Part shown: positions 31,791-42,870 of the stretch, piece after piece | Numbering within the stretch: position 1 is the first letter of the stretch | How the letters are laid out: each line of letters opens with the position of its first letter | Origin: Proteles cristata cristata | Taxonomy: Eukaryota; Chordata; Mammalia; Carnivora; Hyaenidae | Assembly (NCBI GenBank): GCA_017311185.1 | Contig: JAESUZ010003902.1 | Span: forward strand, 1,550,001 to 1,614,000 | Reading direction: 5' to 3' | Length of the DNA stretch: 64,000 nucleotides | The notes under the pieces: generated by a model | The model's input: the letters and a program-made list of their open reading frames with translations, nothing else | What the model was told of the DNA's origin: nothing | Databases searched by the model: none | Position numbers and translations under genes: made by a program

Positions 31791-32224
31791 GGTGTTGGCA
31801 GTATCGGGCCATCCTATAGGACGGCAGCCATTGGCGGGGTCTGATGCGCTGGGGGTGGGGGGGGACATCCCGTATCCAGAAGGGACCCTACCATGCATTG
31901 TCTACTCTCTGCTGTGTGTCCCTTGTCCTTCTCTGCAGAAGCTCATTTTTCCACCCCATTCTTTCCCTTCCAGTTTCTCTCTGTCCACCTGCCGGGAGCT
32001 GTTCCAGTCTCCTGCCTGCCCGTGCCTGTCTCCTTCCTGACTCTACTCAAAGGTCACAGGACGAGCCGTTGTCTGTGACACATGCCACCTCCGCCTTTGC
32101 AGTGGTGCAGTGTGAGGACCTGGACACCTCTTCCCTTGGCCTGACCATGAGCTCGTGGGTGAGGCCTCCTTCCCAGCAGAGGTTTGCCACTATGCCCCCA
32201 TCCTTTTAGGAGCCCCCCCGAAAT
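31791..32224. other. Upstream flank, nothing recognised
   Basis: Unique sequence, pyrimidine-rich in 31900-32040. Confidence 0.5.
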
Positions 32225-32345
32225 CCTGGGGGCATCATTACCAAGTAATAATGTGGGCAGGCACGGTGCTAGGTGTGTCCCACCGGCCTCATTGAGCCTC
32301 TTGGCCGCTCTGAGAGGCGCTGACTACGATCCTTGGTGAGAGGCT
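32225..32345 (-). repeat. MIR fragment (weak)
   Basis: ATAATGTGGGCAGGCACGGT, GCTAGGTGTGTCCC, CCTCATTGAGCC, TCTGAGAGGCGCTGACTAC. Confidence 0.45.
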
Positions 32346-33240
32346 GGCCCCATTCTGCATGGCCAGGAAGTAGTCCCTGCCAGTGTCTGAGCCCCTCAAA
32401 TCTTTCCCTGGCACCACTGCAGCCAGACTTGCTGCAGAGTTCCTGCAAACGGAGAGCATGAGCCACCACTTCCCAGAATGGACCAGAAGCCACAGGGGCA
32501 GCCAACACAGCTGCTCTGGCTGCACCAGGCATCTGACAGAGGGGAGGGCTCCTCCAGGGCCTGGTTGTGGGGGGCCCAGTGGGGCCCCCCATTCCTCACG
32601 CAGGCTGGCTCGCCTGTGCCAAGCCTCTTCCTCCTCTCCCCGCTGCCTGTGGGGAGACGGGCTCCAAACCCAGCCCATCTGCTGCATTTTGCTGAGGTTC
32701 CCGAGACGATCCAATTCCGCACACCAGATGGGAAATAGCATGTACATTTCGGATGGTGATTAGTGTTTTTGTTTTTTTCCCCAAACGCTCGCCTTAATGG
32801 AGCTCCTTCCTGAAAGTAAATTGGAGAGCCTTCCGCTTGATGGAGTCTGGCCGACCTCCACCTCCCTGCCCCCCACAAAGGCAAGCGTGGCTTTCCCAGG
32901 AAGGGCGTGCACGGCCCTCGCCAGCCCTCTGTCCCTCTGCGCAGGCCACCGTCTGCACTGCCCGGGGCCTCTTGCTCGGCAGAGCAAAGCAGGGCAGGAG
33001 TGGGGCCTGCCGGGATGCAGGAGGGCTCTGTGAAGCCTGGAGATTTCGAAGACAAGTGATTCCAGGTGAGGGGCTCTCAAAGATCGAGAGACAGGGTTGG
33101 CCCTCCCTGAAACTATCATCACACCTCCCTGAGCTCGGACTCGACACAGGAAGTAGGTTTAGCAGATGAATCTGGATGTCGCTCGGAGTATATGACTTGA
33201 GAGGAAGTTCAGCTATGTTGCCAAATTCTTAAAGCCTAGA
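32346..33240. other. Upstream flank, nothing recognised
   Basis: GC-rich unique sequence; antisense open frame of 219 codons (32396-33055) has no family signature. Confidence 0.5.
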
Positions 33241-33269
33241 ATGTCGGTCTTTCTACAATTCGAACCAAT

Positions 33270-33330
33270 GCATTGTACATTGTAGGGTCAACAAATGCTT
33301 GCTTGCATGCTGAATGAATGAATGAATGAC
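33270..33330 (+). repeat. L2 3' end with (TGAA)n tail
   Basis: GGGTCAACAAATGCTTGCTT then TGAATGAATGAATGAATGA. Confidence 0.65.
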
Positions 33331-33420
33331 AAGGTTGATATATAAAAGTATTTCTGTGCCTGTAGTTATATACCACCCTCATTTTCTTACATATTTGCAA
33401 ATTGACACATGGACGCACGT

Positions 33421-33449
33421 GCACACACACACAAACACACACACACACG
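33421..33449. repeat. (CA)n microsatellite
   Basis: CA run with one AAA interruption. Confidence 0.95.
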
Positions 33450-33477
33450 CCTTCTCCCCCCAAACCAAGGAACTAGA

Positions 33478-33562
33478 ATTAAGAAAATACATATTTTATA
33501 TAACACGTATACATATTTATATCATATGTATAAACATATTCATATAATATATATATTACAGA
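33478..33562. repeat. AT-rich low-complexity tract
   Basis: TACATATTTTATATAACACG, ATACATATTTATATCATATG, ATATAATATATATATTACAG. Confidence 0.85.
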
Positions 33563-34384
33563 AAAGATATTTTGCTTCCTATGTTGTCTTGCTTAGCTTG
33601 GGCCATAACTCACAAAACCATGGTGTGGTTCGGAGTGGGCTGGTAAGGAGGACAGGGTCCCCTGGGTAGCAAGCATCAGAGGGGAGGTTTGGTTTGGGCA
33701 TAGCTGACTTCGAAGGCCACAGGAACCCAGCAAAAGGTTTTCAACCTTGATCTAGCTCATGCTTTTGGAAAGGGCTCCACTCTCCCAGAACTAGGTGCAC
33801 AGGGGCCAGAGAGCCTGGATCCTGGGAGACCTGTGAGAGGCTCGTGAGTGTACCAGGTGTGTGGTGATAAGGCTTGGCCTAGGGTGGCAGTGGTGAAAAC
33901 AGAAGGTGACGTTTCACGGCAAGGAGCCACAAGCCTCTGTCACAGGTGTGAGGGATGAAGGAGGCCGGGAGGACAGTGACGCCAGCCTCTGGCATACTTA
34001 GGGCAGGAGGGAAAACAGGTTTGGGGAAGAGGGCGATAAGGGACAATTTGGGACCATCGGGTTTCTGAGAGACACAAGTCATCCAGCAGAAACAAGGCTT
34101 TAGAGCTTGGAAAAGAGATCAGAGGCTGGAGGTATAGATCTGGGAGTTTTATCCTCATGGGGGAAGAAAAGAAGCTATGAATCAGAATGAAATCCCTATA
34201 CGAGTGTAGACTCGGGAGACAAGCAGCCTGGGGGTGCCGTTATCCAGGCAGGGAAAAGCCTGGAGGCAGGCGGGCTGAGAACGCACACGCACGTGCAAAC
34301 ACACGGGTATGTGCTTTTATGAAACACTTGTGTGAACACACACACACGCTGTGTTATATACACGTCAACATACCCACGCATGCG

Positions 34385-34385
<1 letters not shown>
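33563..34385. other. Upstream flank, nothing recognised
   Basis: Unique sequence with scattered CACA steps near 34285-34360. Confidence 0.5.

Positions 34386-34386
<1 letters not shown>

Positions 34387-34418
<32 letters not shown>
34387..34418. repeat. (CA)n microsatellite
   Basis: Perfect CA run of about 16 units. Confidence 0.95.
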
Positions 34419-34420
<2 letters not shown>

Positions 34421-35635
34421 TATGTATCCACACATCTTCATAAATGTACACTGACTCATACAACCAGATGTGGCCTGATGAGTGCCTGGGACAGAATCTC
34501 TTGCAAAGCAGGTGAGAAGAGGCTTGAGGATGAAGACGGGAGGGTAGGAGGCTCCTGGCCCCTCTGCTCTGGGGCCTGAACAGAAAAAGGTAAGGGAGCT
34601 TGGACCAGGCGAGGGCTCCCAGTGACCTCATCTTTCTCCAAGGCCCTGCACTCACCGTGTCCTGTGGCCTCGTCTGGTTCAGGTACAAAGAACCCAGAAG
34701 ATCAACTTCATCACACGACCGTGTCTCCTGGTGCCTTTCTCACTTGGAATGCGTGCGTCTCCGTGTGCCTATAACTGGGGCATCTCAGAGTGGAGGTGCC
34801 AGACTGGCAAGCTGGGCACCCCTCCAACTCCACCACGTAGGTGGCTGTGGCTTTGCTCATGCTTAGGATGCTGGGAGGAGAAGGCTGCTGTTTGGAACAG
34901 AAATCTGCTGCCTCAGTCTTAGCAGGTCAACCTAGACCTGGTGGCCTCAGCCATCAGATTGTGTCTTGCTTTCCAAGACACAGGAAAATCAGCCCGGTGA
35001 CTGTCCAGTACCCCTCCCCAGGAAGCCCCCTGGTGCTTTCTTGATGGTCACGGATTCAGGTATAAGCATAGTAAATGTTCTTTGCTCCAGAGTCTGGGAT
35101 AGCTGGCCTGGGAGACAGAGGAGGTTGGATGCAGGAAGATGTGGGCAAGAGCTGGGGGCTGAAGGGTCCACTGCCTCAGACCCCCTCCCACTGGCTCTTT
35201 CTTCTGCCCTCCGGATAATGGCCCGGGGACGCCAAGGTGCAAGTTCACAGAAATTCATCACCATGGATCCTTTCAGGTTTTGCCTCGTCTGGCTCGGGGC
35301 CCTCCTCCCACAAAATGTCAGTTCCGTTCTTTTTCCCAAGGAAAAGGAAATTGCTGAAATCATTAGAGTAAGGCTTTCATAGTAAAAATGCTCTCTGCTA
35401 TCTCAGACAGTCTGAATGTCTGGCCTAGAATTCAACCTGCATTGAGAGGCTTAAAAATCTCGGTGAGCTTGTACGGATGTGTGTAACCTGTTAGCTTTGT
35501 ACCAATCCTGCGCAGGAGGCAGAGGTATGAGCCTCCGTGTGCAGATGGGGGAACTGGAGACTCCAGGAAGAGTGTGATGCGTTAGTAAGCAGCCAAGTGA
35601 CAGTACCAGCTTGCGTTTCACTGGCATCTGACAGA
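34419..35635. other. Upstream flank, nothing recognised
   Basis: Unique sequence; no coding or RNA gene signal. Confidence 0.5.
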
Positions 35636-35830
35636 TCGGATTTGAATCCCAGCTCTGCCTCTTAGCGGTGGGACGTCACGCAAGTTATGTGATCCCAGTT
35701 TCTTCATCTGCAGAATGGGATGATGAGAGCTAACTGAGCATTTGTTTTGAGAATTTGAGGAGCTAAGGCACACCTTGCACATGGCATGGTGCTAAGGGTA
35801 TAGAAATGCTTGGCAAATCTTAGCTCTCAG
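35636..35830 (+). repeat. MIR
   Basis: GGATTTGAATCCCAGCTCTG, CCTCTTAGCGGTGGGACGTC, TTTCTTCATCTGCAGAATGG, GATGATGAG, GGCATGGTGCTAAGG. Confidence 0.85.
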
Positions 35831-35966
35831 CTGGGGCTTGAACCCAGTTCTCCTGACTTTGGGTCCGGTCTCCTGAGGATTTTTAGCGGGGCTTGGGAGT
35901 GCCTTTCCAGCCACCTTCCTCCAGGCATGGGGTCAGAACTCAGGCCAACATGCATGCAGGTGCAGA

Positions 35967-36003
35967 CGTGTGTGTGTGTGTGTCCGTGTGTGTGTGTGTG
36001 TGC
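35967..36003. repeat. (GT)n microsatellite
   Basis: GT run interrupted once by CC. Confidence 0.95.
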
Positions 36004-37214
36004 ACACGCGCCCATGCCAGGAAGTCCAGGCTACTGTCATCTGAGTCTGCGTATGCATTTCACTAATGGGAAATCACAGAGTGTCTGAGAAGGGAGAGGC
36101 AAGGCCACACTGAGTGTCACAGCTAGAGCCTGCGGTGCCTTGCCATTAAAGTTAATGCCAGGCTCATGAATGCCAGATGAATGTGCTGCACAGAACAGCC
36201 GCTTAGGCTAAAGTGGGTCTGCTTTTCTGGGAGAGCACTTCTACACCGGGTTGGCTGGGAGAAGGCCCCTTTCCTCTTAACCCATCTCCACCCACCCTCT
36301 CCCCACCCCGGGGTTCTCTATGGGGTCACTGATGCCATCTGGGCCTTCTGGGAGACTGTTTAAACCGAGAATCCACAGGCACTTCCTGCAATTGTTTTTC
36401 TGGTGCCTGGGGTTACTTGTCTGCTCTCAGCCCCCTCCTCCTTCCGTAATTACACCAGGGGCTGGGGTTGGCTGCAAATCCACTTCTGACTTCTTAGCAG
36501 CCTGGCTGTTCCAGTCCCACCTCTGCAAAAGCTACAGTCCCTGTGTAGGAGTGTATGTCTGGGAAGAGCTGAATGGGGGCTTCCGGCCCAGCTGGGTGGC
36601 CTGGGCAGGTAGAGGAACCCTCACCTGGGGAAGACAGGGAAAGGCGAGCCTGCAGCTGGCTTCCCAAGGGCTGCCATGATGCCCATTATTGAGAACCAAG
36701 CTCCATTCTGGGAATGAAGAACATTTCTGGAACAGTACATGTTGGGAAGAGGGGGTGGGAAGTGAAGCCGTATGGCCCACAAACCTGCCAGTAGGCCATC
36801 AACCAGACAACCAGCCCTCAAGCCCTCCTTACCCGGAGACCTTCTCTCTAAACTCTTAAAGAGGCTCACACAAGATCTTACTGTCTCACCCCATCGCATC
36901 ACCCCTTGGACTGAAGTGGTTTTTTCCTGGCCATTAAAATGCAAATAACCCCAAGAATGGAATCCAGTTCAGTTTCAGGTGCTCCTGAAAGGATCATGTA
37001 ATTTACTGAAGGCAAGATGGTTCCTGACGCAAGGTTGCCCTCAGATAGGATGAAGGGTAGGGGCCAGGGAGTGGGGGGTGAGGTGCAGGGGTGGGTAGAA
37101 ACGTGTCCAGGACCTGTGGTCCATTCGATTGCTTCTAGTAATGCCCTGAGCTGGGAGGGAGACCTGAATTCTGACTCAGAGAGGGATACCTTCCCAGACA
37201 CTCAATAGAACACT
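36004..37214. other. Upstream flank, nothing recognised
   Basis: Unique sequence. Confidence 0.5.
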
Positions 37215-37705
37215 GACCTCTGCGTATAGGGCTCCTCCCCCTTCTAACTATGAAATTTAGTAAAGGAAAACCTCACTACAGTTAATTTGTGGAGCTGGAA
37301 AGCAGGGCTGGAGGGGGAGCCATACCATTCAACGTCAATTTCGGGAAGCATTGTCAATTACAGACCCCAAGGGAAGCATCATTAAAAGAAAAGAATCAGC
37401 AATTACAAGTCCCAACAGGGAACAATGTACATTGCATCTCCTTTAGGAAATCGACTACCCCAGCCACTCAGCCAATGAGAAACCATCATTATCCTAAACT
37501 CTTGCTTTTCTCCAGCTGACTTTTTCAAAACAACCCTTCCCAAGTTCCTCCCTCTTCTCCATAAAATAACTTTCCTATCCTTTATTTGTTGGACTCGCCT
37601 ATGGTTTTGGCATAGTTTGCTTGTCCTGAATTAAGTTTCTGTTTTATCCCCAAATAAACCAGTTTGGCTCATAAACCAATTGACAGCTTCGTGTTTCAGG
37701 TTAAT
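37215..37705 (+). mobile_element. LTR-like element, copy 1 (family not identified)
   Basis: Contains CAGCCAATGAGAAACC (CCAAT box), CTCCATAAAATAACTTTCCT (TATA-like), AATAAACCAGTTTGGC (polyA-signal-like) and ends near GTTTCAGGTTAATG. It aligns over about 200 bases with 38940-39200. The layout is that of a retroviral LTR, but the family was not recognised, and no coding internal region is visible. Confidence 0.6.
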
Positions 37706-37779
37706 GTTAACTTCCTTTAAACTCACACCTGTAGGGGGCTGGCTCTATAGAAAGTCTTTACTTTCCCTCTTAACCTGTC

Positions 37780-37860
37780 TATTCATCCATTTTACCATGC
37801 GTCCATCCATTCATATACTCAATAAATTGATTCTGAGTACTTACTATGGTGGTAACACAT
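37780..37860. repeat. Short CATT-rich / L2-like fragment
   Basis: ATTCATCCATTTTACCATGC, CATCCATTCATATACTCAAT, GAGTACTTACTATGGTGG. Confidence 0.45.
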
Positions 37861-37900
37861 GGGCAGGAGCTATAAGCACAAGGTGAATTACACCAGTTCA

Positions 37901-38342
37901 GGGTGTCTGGGTGGCTCAGTTGGTTAAGTGTCCGACTTGGGTTCAGGTCATGATCTTGCAGTTCACAGGTTCAGGCCCCATGTTGAATCCTGTGCAGACA
38001 GTTCAGAGGCTGGAGATTCGGTCTCCCTCTCTCTCTCTGCCCCTCCCTTGCTCGTGCTCTGTCTCTGTCACTCAAAAAATGATTAAATGTTTAAATAAAA
38101 CATTTTTTTATTTATGTATTTTTAATGTTTATTTTTAAGAGAGAGACAGACAGAGCGTGAGCAAGAGAGGGGAAGAGAGAAAGGGAGACACAGAGTTGGA
38201 AGCAGGTTCCAGGCTCTGAGCTGTCAGCACGGAGCCATATGCGGGGCTTGAACCCACGAACCAGGAGATCATGACCTGAGCCGAAGTCTGTCACTTAACA
38301 GACTGAGCCACCCAGGCGCCCCTAAATAAAAATTTTTTTAAG
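37901..38342 (+). mobile_element. CAN-SINE interrupted in its A tail by a second SINE
   Basis: Plus-strand copy with a mutated head GGTGTCTGGGTGGCTCAG. The 12-base duplication TACACCAGTTCA lies at 37889-37900 and 38343-38354, outside the later insertion, which shows this copy came first. Confidence 0.93.
38110..38322 (-). mobile_element. CAN-SINE nested in the tail of another SINE
   Basis: Minus-strand copy bounded by TAAATAAAACATTTTTT-type duplications (38092-38109 and 38323-38340), which are A-tail sequence of the host SINE. Confidence 0.92.
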
Positions 38343-38354
38343 TACACCAGTTCA

Positions 38355-38830
38355 TACAGCCCCTAGCCTCATGGAGCATGCAGTCTGGCAAGAAAGGTAG
38401 AGAAGAACAAATTGTCACTTAAGTGAATAATGTCAGTGAGTAGAGTTTTCAAAAGGAAGGTTGCCCACTTCTCTGGAAGCGATAACATGAGACGTGAATT
38501 GAATATAACACCTGGGGGGCCTGGCAGGACCATGGGCAAGACTGTCACCTCCTTCCTCCTAAATAGTATGCTTCTAATAATGCAACCCCGGGTATCTGGA
38601 GTCATCTTGGTCCCTCTTGCTCTCACTTCCCCTAGAAGACAGGCTGTGACCCTGGCTGTGAACATGCACAAAAACAGTGCCCAAGGAATAACCGGGGACA
38701 GGGGCTAGGGGTCCTGAAATGAAGGGATGGTGCCGGCCAACAGAAAGAGTGCGGGAGCCGAGACGCTGCTAGGAAAAGGCCTGGATTGTGAAAATTCATA
38801 AAAGCAAACCTCATTTCGAATGGGGTCGGG
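38355..38830. other. Upstream flank between the two LTR-like copies, nothing recognised
   Basis: No gag/pol/env-like or other coding signal is seen. It could be decayed internal sequence of one element or unrelated DNA. Confidence 0.4.
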
Positions 38831-39205
38831 GGTTCACATGCCCTAACACTGGAAGCCCGGGGACCTTATGCCACTTTATTGTCCTAGCTGTAGGAAGGCA
38901 GGCTTCCTCCTCCCCCAGCAACAGCTCAGTCAATGACAGACCTTCACAAGTCAGCCAATGAGAAGCCTTCTAGCCAATGAGAAGTACTTCCAGCTCCCGA
39001 GTTCCTCCAATGGACTTTTCCTTTACAGCAGCTCCTCCCAGCTTCCCGTCTTCCTCTATGAAAGAGTGTTTCTTTCCTTTATTTCCTGGTCTTGCCTGTT
39101 GTTTTGCCCCGGCTTGCTTCTAGATGGTAACTCGTTATTCTTGAATAAGCTCATTCTTTGAGTAAAATAACTGGCAGTTTGATTGTTCAGGTTAACGGGA
39201 TAAAC
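38831..39205 (+). mobile_element. LTR-like element, copy 2 (same family as 37215)
   Basis: AGCCAATGAGAAG appears twice (38953 and 38974). CTTTCCTTTATTTCCTGGTC, TTGCCTGTTGTTTTGCCCCG, GCTCATTCTTTGAG and the end GTTCAGGTTAACGG all match copy 1 in order. Confidence 0.6.
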
Positions 39206-40270
39206 ATCGAGTCAGGGGCTGGCCAGGAGATGGAGGAGGAAGGTGGAGAGAGGGCCTGGAAAACCTCGTAGAAGCGCCCCAGAGGAGGAGGCTGGCCTCG
39301 GAGGGGAGGGAGGGGCAAACCCCGGGTGAGAAACAGCACCTCCACCACCCTCAGCAGGCCTTCCATACGGCCCCCCGCCCTGAGCATAGGTTGCTGGGGT
39401 GGGCCAGCTCACTCAGAGGGCTGGTGAGGGCGACACTGGCTTCCCAGGTGGCCACATTATTGTCCGTGTTCCACATGAAGAGGTCCTCCCTGCCTGCCAC
39501 GGGGATAAGGCGAGACGGTGGCTATAGATCTTGCTCCACAGTAAGAGAGACGAAAGCTCCGAGAGCTTATAAGCAACTATAAGCAAATGGTGGAGGCTGG
39601 ACACCTGGGATATCCCAGCATGCCCGCTGAAGTACCAAGCGTGAGGCATCCTGTCCTTCCCGGTCACGGATGGACAGAGGACCCGGCTGCCTGGCCTCAT
39701 GGGACGGTGACCGTCGGCAGACTTGGCCCAACTTGAAACTTCTAGATGTGATGGAATGAGATGACCCACAATGGCCATGAGGTTTCGGGGGAAGAGCAAC
39801 CCCTGTTTTTCCAAAGGAAAGGAGGGGCACCCTTGGAATTGGTCAAGTTATTGCTCCCCCTGGCCCACCCTTAGCCTCAGGCCACACCTGTCCAGACCCA
39901 GTGTCCACTACAGGAAATATCCCAGCCATTAGCTAGATGGGCTGAGCCAACTACAGTCTAGAGCACTGCAGATCATCAGCTTTGGTTTAGGAAGTTAGGA
40001 AAGTGCTGGCCAGAGAGGAAAAGAGACTTAGCTAGGATCACACAGCACATCCATTGCAGGGTTGGGGCCAGGCAGCTTGCATCATGTGGTTTTTTTGTGG
40101 CCTCCCTATCCCCCGCCAGAGTCCACCGTGAATGCCACCATCTTTCTCATTGGCCAGCTGCCAAGGCCTTCATCAGAATCCCCCTCAGCCCAAGCCTGCC
40201 CTGGCAGATGGGAGGACCCAGGAAATGATCAGTAATATTCTTTAGTAGAAAAATATCAATAACCAGAATC
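39206..40270. other. Upstream flank, nothing recognised
   Basis: Unique, GC-moderate sequence. Confidence 0.5.
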
Positions 40271-40274
40271 ATGA

Positions 40275-40690
40275 TAAACAACTACTATTTATTGAGCACC
40301 TAAAATGTACCAGACCTGGGCTAAGGACTTTTGCTTCATACCCATCCTTTATTTATTTTTTTTTTTACATTTATTTATTTTTGAGAGACAGAGTGAGACA
40401 GAGCATGAGTAGAGGAGGGGCAGAGAGAAAGAGAGACAGAATCTGAAGCAGGCTCCAGGCTCTCTGAGCTATCAAGCACAGAGCCTGACACAGGGCTCAA
40501 ACCCATGAACCGTGAGATCATGACCTGAGCAGAAGTCAGATGTTCAACTGACTGAGCCACCCAGGTGGCCCATACCCATCCTTTTAAGTAATACTTCCTT
40601 CAATATGTCTGTGAGGTGGGTACTATTATGTCCTTATTTTACAGATGCAGCATAGAGAGAGTATGTGATTTATGGTTATTTCCTAGTAAT
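40275..40690 (-). repeat. MIR remnant split by a SINE
   Basis: CTACTATTTATTGAGCACCT before the SINE; after it GTCTGTGAGGTGGGTACTAT, TTATTTTACAGATGCAGC. Confidence 0.8.
40351..40570 (-). mobile_element. CAN-SINE inserted in a MIR
   Basis: Minus-strand copy. Target-site duplication CATACCCATCCTTT at 40337-40350 and 40571-40584, perfect. Confidence 0.96.
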
Positions 40691-40699
40691 AGTTATTAT

Positions 40700-40915
40700 T
40701 CATGTTAATAATGATACTGGTTAATGTTTACTAAGCACTTACTACATGCTAGGTATGCAGGTTACTGCTTCATGCGGACCAGCCTGCAATTCTATTAGGT
40801 CAGTAGTAGTATCATTTCCATTACAGGGAGGAAATCCAGGTTGAAGAACTAAGGTTAGCTGCCCAGGATCACATGGCTTGCAAACAGGAAAGAATTAAGA
40901 TTTATTTGATTCCAA
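40700..40915 (-). repeat. MIR remnant
   Basis: TAAGCACTTACTACATGCTA, TTCTATTAGGTCAGTAGTAG, TTAGCTGCCCAGGATCACAT. Confidence 0.75.
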
Positions 40916-41267
40916 AAAGCTTGGCATTACATTCTGCTCACGGGTTTCATAGGCTGCCTTAAATTGATATGCAAAACTTGGGGGATCTGAGCAATTTTCT
41001 AGAGAGAGGATGAAGAGTCTGTACCCATTTTCCAAAGCAGCTCATGACCCAAGAGGGGTTGAGGTCCCCAGGTTCACTCACTCTGCACAGAGCTGCTCCT
41101 GTGTGCCTCTGCAGTGGAGTGGCCACAAGCCAAGAATCTTGGAGGAAGGTTCCCCACAAGGGAATTGTCAAGCCCTAGTTCAGCCTATCTCTGGGGCACC
41201 TCAAACCCAAGAGCATACCACAGACTGCCATCCACCCAACTCAAGATATCTGCATCGTGAAGGTGAT
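40916..41267. other. Upstream flank, nothing recognised
   Basis: Unique sequence. Confidence 0.5.
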
Positions 41268-41284
41268 TGTCCCTCTGCGTTCTT

Positions 41285-41488
41285 TTTTTTTTTTTTTTCT
41301 AGGAAAGAGAGAGACAGCTTGAGCAGGGGAGGGTCAGAGAGAGAGGGAGATACAGACTCTGAAACAGGCTCCAGGCTCTGAGCTGGCAGTCAGCACAGAG
41401 CCCGACGCGGGGCTCAAACCCATAAACCATGAGATCATGACCTAAGCGAAAGTCGGACACTTAACCGACTAAGCCACCCAGGCGCCCC
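41285..41488 (-). mobile_element. CAN-SINE
   Basis: Minus-strand copy. Perfect 17-base duplication TGTCCCTCTGCGTTCTT at 41268-41284 and 41489-41505, implying a recent insertion. Confidence 0.97.
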
Positions 41489-41639
41489 TGTCCCTCTGCG
41501 TTCTTGATGGCAGTGAGGGGCACTGGATGTTGTGAACTACTGGGAGCCCTAACCTAGACACTTGGCCCTTGTGACTGCCAATGCCAAGGAGATAGAACAT
41601 TTAATCAACAGTAACCTACCCCTGGCTAATGGGTACGAA

Positions 41640-41960
41640 AAGAACCCAGGCTTCTGCTTGGAGCATTCATAACTTCTCCATCCCAACGACTTAATTGATC
41701 AACGAATTTCGCTTACTTCTGAGTGATGGTTGGTGAGCATGTCGAAGTTGCCAGCCCCTCGCCAGGGCCACCCCCCTCAGTAATAGCTCCTGATTGCCTG
41801 AACAGGCGGCTGGCGGTGGGAGTGAGGCTGTACAAGATAACTGATTGCTCATAATTGTCGACCAAATTGCATCCATGGTATTGAGCTTCAAAATGGACCC
41901 AAAGAAGCATCTCTTATTGATCCCTTCAGGTTACAAACAAGAGGCGACTGGTCCTCAGAA
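41640..41960. other. Candidate conserved non-coding block I
   Basis: AT-rich unique block: CGACTTAATTGATCAACGAA (with palindrome TTGATCAA at 41695-41702), GATAACTGATTGCTCATAAT, GACCAAATTGCATCC. No repeat or coding signal. Confidence 0.4.
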
Positions 41961-42445
41961 CTGGAGACTGGGTTCGCATTGATTTTTATTCTTTTTCTCC
42001 CTTGAATAACCTGCAGTGGAATTTGAGGGCTGATTTTCAACATGAAATTGTTCAAGGTCTTGCTTTTCTGGGAGTGGTGGAAGAGGGGCTGTCAGGGATA
42101 GCCACGGCTCTGAGACACATGCACACGGGCTGAAAACTCGGCTTCTTTGCTGGACGGTGCCCTTCCTCTGACCTTCACGGTGGCCCCGTGTGCCCTCCTG
42201 CATGCGCGGTGCTGGGGCCTCCCTACCATGTGTCCTCCACAAATCCCAAGCTCAAGGGGCTTGAGGGCGTCAGGAAACAGCCTGCCACGCAGCTGGTGCT
42301 CAATAAATATCCAGCGGCTGAATGTCCCATCAAAACAGACGGGCGGCAGACTCTTGCATGTCCACATTTCCAGATGTTTGATGGTACAAGACTCAGGCTG
42401 GGCCACATCTGGAAAAAAAATGGCAAACAGTGATGCCTAACAATC
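41961..42445. other. Upstream flank, nothing firm
   Basis: Unique, with a short L2-like end CAGCTGGTGCTCAATAAATA at 42291-42310. Confidence 0.45.
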
Positions 42446-42447
42446 AG

Positions 42448-42600
42448 TCACATTTTAAGAACATTATTTTATTTCTTCCTCTCAAGAACCTTACAAAGTA
42501 GGTGCTTTTGTTCCCCCATTTTACAGAGATGGAAACCGAGGCACAGAGAGGTAAAGTAACGTGTCCCAAGTGGCCCCTTAACTGGGAAGGCCAAGACCCA
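42448..42600 (-). repeat. MIR remnant
   Basis: CCCCATTTTACAGAGATGGA, AACCGAGGCACAGAGAGGTA, AAGTAACGTGTCCCAAG. Confidence 0.8.
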
Positions 42601-42679
42601 AGTTTGCAGGCGTCTGATGTCAAAAATGCACATTGCTGCATCTCACTGTCTCCTGGACAGAAAGTCCACCCTTTACTAA

Positions 42680-42870
42680 GCAGCCCGCTGGGTCCCAGGC
42701 ACCGCACCAGGCACCCTTGGCTCTGCTTTCACCTTCACCTTGTAAGGCGGGCGATATCACCTCTGCTCTCCAGTGGGGAACCGGACACTCAGGAAGGAGA
42801 TGACTCCCCTGCAGTCACACAGTCACTAAGTGGAAGAGCCCTGTTGATCCCCGGCGACGAGTCCCCAAAG
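42680..42870 (-). repeat. MIR remnant
   Basis: TCCCAGGCACCGCACCAGGC, CTCCAGTGGGGAACCGGACA, CTGCAGTCACACAGTCACTA, AGTGGAAGAGCCC. Confidence 0.7.

Noticed and set aside
32396..33055. 219-codon minus-strand frame
   Set aside because: No family signature; several overlapping frames on both strands of GC-rich DNA.
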